DNA of 64,000 nt from Methylocystis sp. L43 (lineage in GTDB: Bacteria; Pseudomonadota; Alphaproteobacteria; Rhizobiales; Beijerinckiaceae): contig NZ_JADNRA010000032.1 of the NCBI RefSeq assembly GCF_015709525.1, positions 1 through 64,000 on the forward strand. The letters are read 5' to 3'. Shown piece by piece: positions 54,633-64,000 of the stretch; position 1 is the first letter of the stretch, and every line of letters starts with the position of its first letter. The position numbers were made by a program, and so were the translations under genes. The notes under the pieces are model-generated. The model saw only the letters and a program-made list of their open reading frames with translations, was not told the DNA's origin and searched no databases.

Positions 54633-57600
54633 GCGAGCGGCCCGTCGGCGCCCTGACGATACGGCGCCAGCAAACGGCGTCAGATCCGTTCACGTCCGCC
54701 TGGGTGTCGGCGCATGCCGGCTCCGGGAAAACCCATGTGCTCGCGCAGCGCGTTTTGCGGCTGCTGCTTGCCGGCGCACGGCCGTCACAGATTCTCTGCC
54801 TCACTTATACGAAGGCGGCAGCGGCCAATATGGGTTCGCGGGTCTTTGACGCGCTCGCGCGCTGGGCGACGCTCGACGATGCGGCGCTGGCCAATGAAAT
54901 CGCTCAAATGGGCGCGACGGTCGAGTCGCGCATCGATCTTGACTACGCCCGGCGGCTTTTCGCGCGCGCCGTCGAGACGCCCGGCGGCCTCAAGATCCAG
55001 ACGATCCACGCCTTCTGCGAAAAGCTGCTGCACATCTTTCCTTTCGAAGCCAATGTTCCGGCGTCCTTCCGCGTCGTCGACGATCTGGAGCGCGCCGAGC
55101 TGATGGACGCGGCGCGCGGGCGCGCGCTCGAGGCGGCCACGCGAGACAAAGGATCACTGCGAAAGGCGCTGGAGCTTGTCGCCCGCGAGACGACGGCTGC
55201 GGGATTCGACGCGCTCTGCGAAGAATTGCTGCATCATCGCCAAACGATCGCGCGCATGCGCGAGCAGGACGATTACGGGGCGCGTGTCTTTGCCGCGCTT
55301 GGTTTGACGACAGATGAAACGCTGGCGCGCATCGACGCGGCGATCATCGAGGACGGCGAGCCGCCGTCCGCGTGGCCGACGCTCGCCAAAATGCTGCGCG
55401 GTGGTTCAATCAACGACGGCAAGCTCGCCGACTCGCTCGACTCCGCTTTTGCGCTTTCGCCGCATCCAGACTGTATCGAGAGCTATATCGCAGCCTTTTT
55501 CAAGAAAGACGGCGAGCCGCGCGGGATCGGCAAGACAAGAATCGTCACCAGCGGTCTCGCCAAATGCGAGCCACAGCTTCTTGCGCGCATGGAGGCTGAG
55601 CGCGACAGACTCGTCACGCTCATCGAAAAGCGCAAGGCCGCGGCCGCCGCTGAACGTTCGCTGGCGCTCCATGTTCTCGGCGACGCCATTCTTGGCGAAT
55701 ATGAGCACGCCAAAAGACGTCGGGGACTACTCGACTATGAAGATTTGATCGAGGGCGCGCACCGCCTGCTTCATCGTTCGAGCCCATCCTGGGTGCTCTA
55801 TAAGCTCGACGCGCAAATTGACCACATCCTGCTCGATGAGGCGCAGGATACGAGTCCGAAGCAGTGGCAAATATTGGCGGCGATCGCTGACGAATTTTGC
55901 GCAGGCGTCAGCGCGCGCGAAGCGAGGGGCGGTCCGCCGCGCAGTTTTTTTGCGGTTGGCGACGAGAAGCAGTCGATTTTTTCCTTTCAAGGCGCGAAGC
56001 CTGAATGGTTCGATGCGATGCGGCGCGAGTTTCGCCGAAGATTCGAACGCGGCGAACGCCGCTTCGAAGCGGTGAGGCTCACGCAATCCTTCCGCTCTTC
56101 GCCCGGCGTGCTGCAAGCCGTCGATGATATTTTCGCGATCGAACAGAATCGCCTCGGCCTGTGCTGCGATCCGCAGGAGCCGGCGCCAAGGCACGAGGCG
56201 TGGAAATCCGACGTCGCGGCGCTCATCGAAATCTGGGAGCCGATCGGCGCGGAAAAAGCGCAGGACCCGAGCGATTGGCGCCTGCCGCTCGACTATGTCG
56301 ACGCGAGCGACCCCAATGAGCGGCTCGCGGAAAGACTGGCGCGCAAGGTCAGGTCGCTGCTTGCGCCGCAGAGCGGCGAATGCGTCGAGGACGGCGGCGC
56401 GCTGCGCCCTGTCGAGGCCAGCGACATACTGGTTCTCGTGCGCAAGCGGGGTCCGCTCTTCGAGGCGATCATTCGCGCTCTGAAAAACGAACATGTCCCG
56501 GTCGCGGGCGCCGACCGGCTCAACCTCGCCGACCACATCGCCGTCCACGATCTCGTCGCGCTTGGTCGCGCCGCGCTGTTGCCGCAAGACGATCTGACGC
56601 TGGCGAGCGTCCTGAAGTCGCCGTTCTTCGGCTTCGAGGACGACGATCTCATCGCGCTCGCGCCCGGCCGTCGCGCGTCACTGATCGAAGCGCTTGAACA
56701 ATCTGACGACGCGCGCTGCCGGGAAGCCGCGACGCGGCTTCGACGCTTGCGACGCGACGCTGCGGCCATGGCGCCGTTCGATTTTTACAGCAGCGTTCTT
56801 GGGACTGACGGTGGGCGCGCGCAGCTCATGGCGAGACTGGGCGGCGAAGCCGAGGACGCCATCGACGAATTTTTAAAGCTCGCCGCGAGTTTCGAGCGCG
56901 AACAGCCGCCATCGCTCACGGCCTTTCTGGCGATGGCCGAGTCGCTCGATCTTTCGATCAAGCGCGATATGGAATCTGCGGGCGGCGCCGTGCGGGTGAT
57001 GACCGCTCATGCGGCGAAGGGACTGGAGGCGAAGATCGTTTTTCTGCCCGACACCTGCGGCGCGCCCTCCGGCAAGCACGATCCGAAGCTCTATGCGCTC
57101 GGCGAGGATGGCGATGCGGTTCTCCTCTGGTCGATCGGCAAGGACAGCGACCCGATCGCGCTCCAGCAGGAGCGCGAGGCGCATCGGCGGCGCGAGCGCG
57201 AGGAAAGCCAGCGCCTGCTCTATGTCGCGCTGACGCGCGCGGAGGAGCGGCTTTACATTTGCGGCGCGCATGGCCTCAGCGGTCGCGCTGATGGCTGCTG
57301 GTATGACGCCATTCGCAACGCGCTCGAATCGAGCTGCGAGGCTGTGCCCGATCCCCTCGATGCGACATCGACGATTCTGCGCCGCGGCGCGGTTCCGCCG
57401 CGCTTCGATCTTGCGAGAAGAGCGCCGCAGGCCGCCGCCGTGGACGTTCCGGCCTTCGCCACGACCAAGGCGCGGCCCGAAGTCGCGCCGGCGCCGCCGC
57501 TGCGTCCTTCGAGCGCGCTCGCCGGCGCAGACCTCATCGCCATTGGCGCGGATGGCGTCGCTGCGCGTCGAGGCGAAGCGGAACGTCTGCTCCACGGTCG

Positions 57601-58117
57601 TCTCGTCCATGCGCTGCTGCAGCATCTGCCGGCCTGCGCGACGGACCATCGTCAAAGCGCGGCGCGGCGCTTCCTTGCGGCGCGTGGCGGCTTTCTGGAC
57701 GAAGACAGGCGAGAGGCGCTGGCGCAGTCGGCGCTCGCGGTTCTCGCCGATCCGCGTCTCGCGCCGCTCTTTGGCCCAGACTCGACTCCCGAGGTCGACA
57801 TCGTCGCGACGCTCGAAAACGGCGCCGTCGTCGCGGGCCGCATCGACCGGCTCGCCGAAACGGCGACCGAGGCGCTCATCGCCGAGTTCAAGACGGGACG
57901 GCCGCGCGCCAAGCTCGAAGACGCGCATTTGCGCCAGCTTGCGCTCTATCGCGCCGCGGTCGCGCCGCTCTTCCCCGGCAAGCGGCTGCGCTGCTTTCTG
58001 ATCTACACGCAGAACGCCAGCGTGCTCGAAGCCGATGAATCGGCGCTGGCCGATGCGCTCGCATGCGCGCTGACGCAAGACGGGGCGGCGTCAGGCGCGT
58101 CGGGCGTGCGAAGTTAA
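54629..58117 (+). CDS. addA: Double-strand break repair helicase AddA
   Basis: A 1162-residue UvrD-family helicase/nuclease. Seen: Walker A AHAGSGKTHVLAQR, LCLTYTKAAAANM, QTIHAFCEKLLH, Walker B ILLDEAQDTSP, VGDEKQSIFSFQGA, and the late VMTAHAAKGLEAKIV and LLYVALTRAEERLYI. The C-terminal nuclease motif is AEFKTGRPRAK. It works with AddB in recombination repair. The gene ends in a four-base tail-to-tail overlap with the AI-2E transporter gene. Confidence 0.94.
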   Translation: MSERPVGALTIRRQQTASDPFTSAWVSAHAGSGKTHVLAQRVLRLLLAGARPSQILCLTYTKAAAANMGSRVFDALARWATLDDAALANEIAQMGATVESRIDLDYARRLFARAVETPGGLKIQTIHAFCEKLLHIFPFEANVPASFRVVDDLERAELMDAARGRALEAATRDKGSLRKALELVARETTAAGFDALCEELLHHRQTIARMREQDDYGARVFAALGLTTDETLARIDAAIIEDGEPPSAWPTLAKMLRGGSINDGKLADSLDSAFALSPHPDCIESYIAAFFKKDGEPRGIGKTRIVTSGLAKCEPQLLARMEAERDRLVTLIEKRKAAAAAERSLALHVLGDAILGEYEHAKRRRGLLDYEDLIEGAHRLLHRSSPSWVLYKLDAQIDHILLDEAQDTSPKQWQILAAIADEFCAGVSAREARGGPPRSFFAVGDEKQSIFSFQGAKPEWFDAMRREFRRRFERGERRFEAVRLTQSFRSSPGVLQAVDDIFAIEQNRLGLCCDPQEPAPRHEAWKSDVAALIEIWEPIGAEKAQDPSDWRLPLDYVDASDPNERLAERLARKVRSLLAPQSGECVEDGGALRPVEASDILVLVRKRGPLFEAIIRALKNEHVPVAGADRLNLADHIAVHDLVALGRAALLPQDDLTLASVLKSPFFGFEDDDLIALAPGRRASLIEALEQSDDARCREAATRLRRLRRDAAAMAPFDFYSSVLGTDGGRAQLMARLGGEAEDAIDEFLKLAASFEREQPPSLTAFLAMAESLDLSIKRDMESAGGAVRVMTAHAAKGLEAKIVFLPDTCGAPSGKHDPKLYALGEDGDAVLLWSIGKDSDPIALQQEREAHRRREREESQRLLYVALTRAEERLYICGAHGLSGRADGCWYDAIRNALESSCEAVPDPLDATSTILRRGAVPPRFDLARRAPQAAAVDVPAFATTKARPEVAPAPPLRPSSALAGADLIAIGADGVAARRGEAERLLHGRLVHALLQHLPACATDHRQSAARRFLAARGGFLDEDRREALAQSALAVLADPRLAPLFGPDSTPEVDIVATLENGAVVAGRIDRLAETATEALIAEFKTGRPRAKLEDAHLRQLALYRAAVAPLFPGKRLRCFLIYTQNASVLEADESALADALACALTQDGAASGASGVRS

Positions 58118-59187
58118 GACGACTCGTCGGGTCCGACGCGACGTCTCCAGAATTCCAGCAGCAACGGGCTGAGCGCCATAACGATGGGGCCAAGGACGAT
58201 GCCTGAAGCGCCGAACAATTGCAGGCCGCCGAGCATCGCGATGAACGCGGGCACCGTATGGAGCCGCATGCTGTCGCCGATGAGCAGCGGCCGGACCAGA
58301 TTGTCGATGCTGGAGATCACCACGCCGCCCCACAGCCCGAGAATGATGGCTTCAACCCAGCGGTCCTCGATCAAAAGGTAAATCGTCGCCGGAATCCAAA
58401 TGACGAAGGAGCCGAGCACCGGCACGATCGAGACAAGCCCCATGATCAACCCCCACAGCACCGGCGAATTGAAATCCAGCACCCAGAACATGAGTCCGCC
58501 AAGCAGTCCTTGCAGCGCCGACACCGCCAGCGTGCCAAAGAGGATTGCATTGATCGTATCGCGCACGCGCACGATGATCTTGCCTGTTTCGATGTTCGAG
58601 AAGGGCGACAATCGCGCCAGCGTCTGCAGCGCCACGGCGCGGTCGCGCAGGAAAAAGAAGAGGAGATAAAAGGCGAGGAGAGTGGTGATGATTTGACCCG
58701 TAGACGCGCGCAGAAAGTTGGCGGCCATATTGGTGACAAAGGCGCCCAGCTGCGAGAACGTCGCTTGCAGATCGAACCTGCGTGCGATCCAGTTTTGGAA
58801 ACTGCCGAGCCAAGGATGCCCGTCGAGCATCGTTTGCCAGTCGCCTTGCTGCACCGCTTTCTGAACGTAGTCGACGCCTGCGGCGGCCTCGCTGACGAGC
58901 CGTTCGATCACCAGCAGCAGCGGTCCCACGATGACGAGCCCGACGATCAGCATGGAGACGCCGGCCGCAACGGAGGGCGGCAAGAAGCGCTCCAGCACGC
59001 GATGGGGGGCAATGAACACAACCGCGAGCACGAGCGCCCAGGTGAGCGCCGGCAGAAATGGCGCAGAAATCAGAATCGCGGCGGAGAGAAACGCAAGTGT
59101 GACGGCGAGTCTGGCGAGAACAAAAATGTCGATTGAAAGGTTCTGATCCTGTTCGACGAGCGCTGCCGCTTCCAACTCCTCGTTCAT
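58114..59187 (-). CDS. AI-2E family transporter
   Basis: A 357-residue membrane protein with about eight helices. Seen: the family landmarks GPLLLVIERLVSE, TLLAFYLLFFFLRD, GLLGGLMFWVLDF, and the SIVPVLGSFVIWIPATIYLL segment. Family members export various small molecules, and the AI-2 name does not prove signal transport. The start is ATG at 59187. Confidence 0.88.
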   Translation of the reverse strand: MNEELEAAALVEQDQNLSIDIFVLARLAVTLAFLSAAILISAPFLPALTWALVLAVVFIAPHRVLERFLPPSVAAGVSMLIVGLVIVGPLLLVIERLVSEAAAGVDYVQKAVQQGDWQTMLDGHPWLGSFQNWIARRFDLQATFSQLGAFVTNMAANFLRASTGQIITTLLAFYLLFFFLRDRAVALQTLARLSPFSNIETGKIIVRVRDTINAILFGTLAVSALQGLLGGLMFWVLDFNSPVLWGLIMGLVSIVPVLGSFVIWIPATIYLLIEDRWVEAIILGLWGGVVISSIDNLVRPLLIGDSMRLHTVPAFIAMLGGLQLFGASGIVLGPIVMALSPLLLEFWRRRVGPDESS

Positions 59188-59294
59188 GTCCGCCCCTGTC
59201 GCTGCGTTCCACCCTATAGACAGGGCGCGCCGCGGGCTTGGCAAGGAGGTCCGACATCTGCGCGGTCCAAGGCGGCCGCGCAAATAGCGCCAAG

Positions 59295-59323
59295 AAAAAC
59301 GGGCGGCTTCGAGAAGCCGCCCG
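59295..59323 (-). terminator. Rho-independent terminator of pnp
   Basis: An 11-bp stem (CGGGCGGCTTC with GAAGCCGCCCG) with a two-base centre as written, followed on the minus strand by five T residues. It lies just downstream of the pnp stop. Confidence 0.85.
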
Positions 59324-59332
59324 TTGAATGTC

Positions 59333-61483
59333 TTATTCTCCGCCGTTCGCCGCGACGGCTTCGGCCTTTTCCTTGGCCTCAAGGTCTTCGCCGGTCTCCT
59401 GGTCGACGACGCGCATCGAGAGGCGGACCTTGCCGCGGTCGTCAAAACCGAGGAGTTTGACCTTCACGCGGTCGCCTTCCTTCACGACGTCGGTCGTCTT
59501 GTTCACGCGCTGCTTGGAGAGCTGCGAGATGTGAACGAGCCCGTCCTTGGCGCCGAAGAAGTTGACGAAGGCGCCAAAGTCGGCGGTTTTCACCACCGTG
59601 CCCTCGTAGATCAAGCCGACCTCGGGATCAGAGGCGATGGACTTGATCCAGTTGATAGCCGCCTTGATGGAATTGCCGTCCGAGGAGGCGACCTTCACCG
59701 TGCCGTCGTCCTCGATATTGATCTTGGCGCCGGTCTTCTCGACGATTTCGCGGATGACCTTGCCGCCCGAGCCGATCACGTCGCGGATCTTGTCGGTGGG
59801 GATCTTCATCGTCTCGATGCGCGGCGCGAATTCGCCGAGTTCGGCGCGCGAACTCGTGATCGCTTTCGCCATTTCGCCGAGAATATGCAGTCGGCCGTCC
59901 CTCGCCTGAGCGAGCGCGACCTTCATGATTTCCTCGGTGATGCCGGCGATCTTGATGTCCATCTGCAGCGAGGTCACGCCATTGGACGTGCCCGCAACCT
60001 TGAAGTCCATGTCGCCGAGATGATCCTCGTCGCCCAAGATATCCGAGAGCACGGCGAAACGTTCGCCTTCGAGGATGAGGCCCATGGCGATGCCGGCCGT
60101 CGGTGCCTTAATCGGCACGCCGGCGTCCATGAGCGCCAAAGATGTGCCGCAGACCGTCGCCATCGAGGACGAGCCATTCGACTCGGTGATCTCGGAGACG
60201 ACGCGCAGCGTGTAGGGGAACTCAGCGACCGCCGGCAGCATCGGCCTGAGCGCGCGCCAAGCGAGCTTGCCATGGCCGATTTCGCGACGGCCGGGCGAAC
60301 CCATGCGGCCGGTCTCGCCGACGCTGTAGGGAGGGAAGTTGTAATGGAGCAGGAAGCGCTCCTTGTAGGTGCCCTCCAGCGAATCGACATATTGCTCGTC
60401 TTCGCCCGTTCCGAGTGTGGCCACGACGAGGGCCTGCGTCTCGCCGCGGGTGAAGAGCGCCGAGCCATGCGTGCGCGGGAGAACGCCGACTTCGGCGACG
60501 ATCGGGCGCACGGTCTTGACGTCGCGGCCGTCGATGCGGATGCCGGTGTCGAGAATGTTCCAGCGGACGACCTTGGCCTGAAGCTCCTTGAAGGCCGCGC
60601 CGACTTCTTCCTTTGTGAATTTGGCCTCGCCGCCTTCCGGGAAGAGCGCGGCGGTCACCTTCGCCTTCACGGCGTCGACGGCGGCGTAACGCTCCTGCTT
60701 GACGGTGTTCTTGTAGGCTTCGCGCAGTTCGGCTTCGGCGACCTGGGCGACGGCGTTCGCGACGTCCGTGGTGTCGGCGATGACGAGGTCGCGCGGGTCC
60801 TTGGCGGCGCGTTCGGCAAGGCGGATGATGGCGTCGATCACCGGCTGGAAGCCGCGATGCCCCAGCATGACCGCTTGCAGCATCGTCTCCTCGGAGAGCT
60901 CCTTTGCTTCCGACTCGACCATCAACACGGCGTCCTGCGTGCCGGCGACGATGAGATCGAGTTCGGAGAGCTTCATCTCCTCGATCGTCGGATTGAGTTT
61001 GAGCTGACCGTTGATGCAGCCGACGCGCGCGCCGCCAACCGGTCCCATGAAAGGAACGCCGGAAAGCGTCAGCGCCGCTGACGCCGCGACCAAGGCGAGA
61101 ATGTCGGGATCGTTTTCGAGGTCGTGCGAAAGCACGGTCGCGATGACCTGCGTGTCATTGCGATATCCGTCGGGGAAGAGCGGGCGGATCGGGCGGTCGA
61201 TGAGGCGGGAGATCAGCGTCTCGCGCTCGGAGGGACGGCCCTCGCGCTTGAAATAGCCTCCCGGGATGCGGCCGGCGGCGAAGGCTTTTTCCTGATAATT
61301 GACGGTGAGCGGGAAAAAGTCCTGGCTGGGTTTTGGCGCCTTGGCCGAAACGACGGTCGCGAGCACTGTCGTCTCGCCCCAACTCGCCATCACGGCGCCG
61401 TCGGCCTGGCGGGCGACCTTGCCGGTCTCGAGCACGAGCGTGCGCCCGGCCCAATCGAGTTCTTCGCGGTGAACTTGGAACAT
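59333..61483 (-). CDS. pnp: Polyribonucleotide nucleotidyltransferase
   Basis: A 716-residue PNPase, the 3'-5' phosphorolytic exonuclease of RNA turnover. It has two RNase PH domains ([37 protein letters not shown]), the catalytic [15 protein letters not shown], a KH domain ([15 protein letters not shown]) and an S1 domain ([18 protein letters not shown]). It follows rpsO, the usual bacterial order. Confidence 0.97.
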   Translation of the reverse strand: MFQVHREELDWAGRTLVLETGKVARQADGAVMASWGETTVLATVVSAKAPKPSQDFFPLTVNYQEKAFAAGRIPGGYFKREGRPSERETLISRLIDRPIRPLFPDGYRNDTQVIATVLSHDLENDPDILALVAASAALTLSGVPFMGPVGGARVGCINGQLKLNPTIEEMKLSELDLIVAGTQDAVLMVESEAKELSEETMLQAVMLGHRGFQPVIDAIIRLAERAAKDPRDLVIADTTDVANAVAQVAEAELREAYKNTVKQERYAAVDAVKAKVTAALFPEGGEAKFTKEEVGAAFKELQAKVVRWNILDTGIRIDGRDVKTVRPIVAEVGVLPRTHGSALFTRGETQALVVATLGTGEDEQYVDSLEGTYKERFLLHYNFPPYSVGETGRMGSPGRREIGHGKLAWRALRPMLPAVAEFPYTLRVVSEITESNGSSSMATVCGTSLALMDAGVPIKAPTAGIAMGLILEGERFAVLSDILGDEDHLGDMDFKVAGTSNGVTSLQMDIKIAGITEEIMKVALAQARDGRLHILGEMAKAITSSRAELGEFAPRIETMKIPTDKIRDVIGSGGKVIREIVEKTGAKINIEDDGTVKVASSDGNSIKAAINWIKSIASDPEVGLIYEGTVVKTADFGAFVNFFGAKDGLVHISQLSKQRVNKTTDVVKEGDRVKVKLLGFDDRGKVRLSMRVVDQETGEDLEAKEKAEAVAANGGE

Positions 61484-61641
61484 GCTGGTCTTTCTCTGAT
61501 GAACCTGCGGTTCGTCATGAGCAAGACGGCGAGAAGCTGCGGCAGCGGTGTTTCGTAAAGCGTCGACGCAGCGTCCGGCGATCCTGCCATGACTTTACGC
61601 GTTGGTCGTGGCGAGCGTCCCTCTGGACGCCCATCTTGGGG

Positions 61642-61667
61642 AAAGCGGCGCATCGTCGCGCCGCTTT
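61642..61667 (-). terminator. Hairpin between rpsO and pnp
   Basis: A ten-bp stem (AAAGCGGCGC with GCGCCGCTTT) with a six-base loop, just after the rpsO stop. In other bacteria this spot holds a partial terminator and RNase III processing site that controls pnp. Confidence 0.65.
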
Positions 61668-61678
61668 CGCTCAGCTGC

Positions 61679-61948
61679 TTAGCGGCGGATGCCGAGCCGC
61701 TCGATCAGGCTCTTGTAGCGCGGTTCGTCCCGCACCTTCACGTAGTCAAGGAGCTGGCGGCGCTGGGAAACGAGCTTCAGGAGCCCGCGACGCGAGTGAT
61801 TGTCTTTCGCATGAGTCTTGAAGTGTTCGGTCAGATTGGTGATTCGTTCGGTGAGAATCGCCACCTGCACCTCGGGCGAGCCCGTGTCGTTCGCCTTGGT
61901 GGAATATTCCTTGATGAGCGACTGCTTGCGCTCCGCCGAGATCGACAT
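61679..61948 (-). CDS. rpsO: 30S ribosomal protein S15
   Basis: An 89-residue uS15: [39 protein letters not shown] and [12 protein letters not shown]. The start is ATG at 61948 with AAGGAAA upstream. Confidence 0.97.
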   Translation of the reverse strand: MSISAERKQSLIKEYSTKANDTGSPEVQVAILTERITNLTEHFKTHAKDNHSRRGLLKLVSQRRQLLDYVKVRDEPRYKSLIERLGIRR

Positions 61949-62096
61949 CGGATTTTCCTTGTCTTTAGGAGGTGATCCGCGCTCCGCGGCCAAGGCCGGG
62001 ATGTCGTCCAGCAGGGTCGCGCGAAAACGGAGCCGCCCCGGCGGACCGGGGCGTGCCGAGGCGTTATAGCAGAAATGCAGGAGATGGATAGAGGTC

Positions 62097-62549
62097 TTAC
62101 GCCTTCTCCAGCGCCTTCAGTCGCTGGTCCAGCCTGTTGATTTCCGCTTCCGCGCGGACAAGCTCGGTCACGTCATATTGCACGCCGAGATAGTAAATCA
62201 CCGCGCCGCGACTATCGAGCAGCGGCGTGATATTGAGTTTATTGAAGAACAACTCGCCATTTTTCCGATAGTTGCGCAGCGTCACTTCAATGTGTTCATG
62301 CTTGCGCATGGCCTCCCGCAGCGGCGCGAGCCCCTCCTGATCCCTGTCGACGCCTTGCAGAAATCGGCAGTTGCGGCCAATGATCTCCTCCTGGCCATAG
62401 CCGGTCATGCTTTCGAAGGCCTTGTTCGCATAGACGATTGGCGCGTCCGGTTGATCCGGGTCCGCCAGCGTGACGCCATTGACGCATGAATCGAGAATCT
62501 GCGTCAAAATCTTCGGGATGATCCCGTCATCTTTCTGAACGACGAACAT
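62097..62549 (-). CDS. Short LOV-domain (blue-light) protein
   Basis: A 150-residue protein made of one LOV-type PAS domain and a C-terminal helix. The photoactive motif GRNCRFLQG contains Cys61, which forms the flavin adduct; N93, N103 and Q124 (LGVQYDVT) match the FMN-contacting positions. The tail [18 protein letters not shown] is a likely coiled coil (J-alpha type). No output domain is attached, so it may signal by dimer change or by binding a partner. It is 20 bases after the SRPBCC gene on the same strand. Confidence 0.87.
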   Translation of the reverse strand: MFVVQKDDGIIPKILTQILDSCVNGVTLADPDQPDAPIVYANKAFESMTGYGQEEIIGRNCRFLQGVDRDQEGLAPLREAMRKHEHIEVTLRNYRKNGELFFNKLNITPLLDSRGAVIYYLGVQYDVTELVRAEAEINRLDQRLKALEKA

Positions 62550-62569
62550 TTTTCGTTGACCTTAGTTTA

Positions 62570-63088
62570 TCATGATGCGCCGGCGGGTTCGGCTGAAGTC
62601 GCGCCGGTTTCGATAAGCGCCCGAAGGTTCTCGACGATCTGCTCTGCGCCGTCCTGCAATGCGGCGCGTATCAGTTTGACGAAGGGTCGCATCGAAAATT
62701 CGATCTCACGCAATTCAAAGGTGAAAATCAGCATGGTTCCTTGCGGTTCGCACTCGAATGCGTAGGAGGACGAGAAGGGTTCGGAAATTCCTTCCAGCGC
62801 GAGAAGGCGCGGACGTTCGATGGCCGCGATTGCAAATGTGCTCTCGCTGCGAATGCCCCGTTCCATCGTGACTTGACGCGCCGTCGTCCCGACGCGCACG
62901 GGCGCGCTTCCATTCGGCTCCAACTCCACGACTTGCGGACACCATCGCTGATAATTCGCGAAAAAATCGCGGGCGACAAAGTCGAAAGCAAAATCGCGCG
63001 GCCGTGAAATGACGGTTCTGGCGACGCCGCCGACGGCTGGCGGAGGGGTCGGCCTTAATGCTTGGAGATTTACGTTAAGTCCCAACAT
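62570..63088 (-). CDS. SRPBCC-superfamily (START-like) protein
   Basis: A 172-residue protein with a Bet v1/START-like pattern: FDFVARDFFANYQRWCPQV early, a long central sheet, and a C-terminal helix FVKLIRAALQDGAEQIVENLR. Such folds bind hydrophobic ligands. It is cotranscribed with the LOV gene. The ligand is unknown. Confidence 0.7.
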   Translation of the reverse strand: MLGLNVNLQALRPTPPPAVGGVARTVISRPRDFAFDFVARDFFANYQRWCPQVVELEPNGSAPVRVGTTARQVTMERGIRSESTFAIAAIERPRLLALEGISEPFSSSYAFECEPQGTMLIFTFELREIEFSMRPFVKLIRAALQDGAEQIVENLRALIETGATSAEPAGAS

Positions 63089-63307
63089 GCGACGCCCTTA
63101 CTGAAAGATGATGGGCTCCCTCAGACGAGCTAAGCGTTTTCCGGCGGCTGACAAGGGCGATCAAGGCGACTTCCCCCGCGCCGTCTAAAAACGCCGGCAA
63201 ATTGGCGAAGATTGACGGTCTTCAAGGAGCCGGGGTCGCCCATCTTATAGGTCGGGCCGCTTCGCCGCGCGCCTGAAACGGCCCATCCCAAACCAGCGAG
63301 GTCGGCG

Positions 63308-64000
63308 ATGAGCGCTCCGCCACATATCGAGAACCTGTTGCTGATCGCGGCATTCTGTCTTTTTGCGATCCTGCTCGTCGTCGAAAAATTCCGTCCTTAC
63401 AAGAAATTCGCGGGCGCGGGTCTGAAGGCGTCTTTCTCCACCAACACCTCTGCTTTCCTGATCAACAACGTCATTATGAATGTCTTGTCCGTTTCCAGCC
63501 TGCTCGTCGTCGCTTCTAATTATTCGAACTATGGCCTGCTATCGAGCCTGCCTGACGCGCCGTTGAAATGGATCGCAAGCTTCGTGTTGTTCGATCTGGC
63601 GGTATATGCGTGGCACTATCTCGGGCACAGGGCTGAAGCGCTATGGCTGTTTCACAAAATCCATCACAGCGATAAGAGCTTTCACGTCACGACCGGACTG
63701 CGTTTCCATGTCTTCGATCAGCTGCTGGAAGTCGTCGTGAAATGCGTCTGCGCCGTCGTCATCGGCGCGCCGGCGCATGTCGTGGTGGTATGCGAGGTTG
63801 TGCGCATGTTCTTCGTGCTGTTCCACCACGCCAACATCGCGATTCCCGGAGAGAGGATTCTGTCCTATTTCATCATCACGCCGTCTCTGCACCGCGCCCA
63901 TCACTCGACGCTGCGCAGCGAGCACGACAGCAATTATGGAATCGTCCTTTCGATCTGGGACATCATCTTTCGCACGCGAAAAGTTCTGACGCCGAAATCC
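63308..64000 (+). CDS. Sterol desaturase / fatty acid hydroxylase superfamily protein, partial
   Basis: An open frame of 231 codons running to the window edge without a stop. Hydrophobic segments alternate with the eight-histidine di-iron motifs of this superfamily: WHYLGHR, FHKIHHSDKSFHVTT, FHHANI and HRAHHSTLRSEHDSN. Members hydroxylate or desaturate sterols, hopanoids or lipids in the membrane; the substrate is not clear. The start is ATG at 63308. Confidence 0.87.
   Translation, partial: MSAPPHIENLLLIAAFCLFAILLVVEKFRPYKKFAGAGLKASFSTNTSAFLINNVIMNVLSVSSLLVVASNYSNYGLLSSLPDAPLKWIASFVLFDLAVYAWHYLGHRAEALWLFHKIHHSDKSFHVTTGLRFHVFDQLLEVVVKCVCAVVIGAPAHVVVVCEVVRMFFVLFHHANIAIPGERILSYFIITPSLHRAHHSTLRSEHDSNYGIVLSIWDIIFRTRKVLTPKS

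Noticed and set aside
59324-61081. A 585-codon open frame antisense to pnp
   Set aside because: No protein-like motifs, and pnp is unmistakable on the other strand.

Overview
The window looks like a chromosomal segment of a GC-rich alphaproteobacterium, probably a methylotroph or methanotroph of the Methylocystaceae type. The alphaproteobacterial signs are a DivL-type kinase with tyrosine at the phospho-acceptor site, a NepR-like anti-sigma factor beside a HisKA_2 kinase, an AddAB pair, and the order divL - tsaE/amgK - murU - addB - addA. A molybdenum formate dehydrogenase and a PEP carboxylase fit one-carbon and serine-cycle metabolism. The genus is an inference from gene content only.

Layout. 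1-7.6 kb: the 5' part of an acyl-CoA carboxylase beta subunit, then a minus-strand run of a split formate dehydrogenase alpha subunit, fdsD, pyrC and a DUF6671-like gene, with a nitrobindin-like gene beyond. 8-18.5 kb: a substrate-binding-like protein without signal peptide overlapping a cupin gene, an SGNH hydrolase overlapping opgC, a glycerol-dehydrogenase homologue, a Tat-linked GMC dehydrogenase pair, a transaldolase-like gene, a methyltransferase, then a triheme cytochrome c overlapping a CuA/cytochrome c fusion (oxidase subunit II) with no subunit I in view. 18.5-24.6 kb: rhodanese, ppc, a membrane protein overlapping bioB, lipB and a small ORF. 24.7 kb: tRNA-Leu(GAG).

Directly after the tRNA comes an A+T-rich three-gene block (24.87-28.47 kb). 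It holds a large unknown domain fused to a nucleoside phosphorylase domain, an overlapping HARE-HTH/NUDIX fusion gene, and a divergent SAM methyltransferase. This is the best candidate for an undescribed system, possibly anti-phage, with nucleotide chemistry as its output.

28.7-46.4 kb is mixed housekeeping and signalling: polysaccharide deacetylase, mgtE, GH25 lysozyme, rpmF, a probably acquired DUF4239 gene, SDR plus TerB, a KaiC-like ATPase coupled to a hybrid kinase, L,D-transpeptidase, a HisKA_2 kinase and nepR with an EcfG-type promoter, an N-formylglutamate amidohydrolase, two transglutaminase-like proteins and ahcY. 46.7-58.1 kb is the tightly overlapping divL-tsaE/amgK-murU-addB-addA operon. 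The window closes with an AI-2E family transporter, pnp, rpsO, a short LOV protein with an SRPBCC gene, and the start of a sterol-desaturase-family gene. No CRISPR array, insertion sequence, rRNA or integrase was seen.
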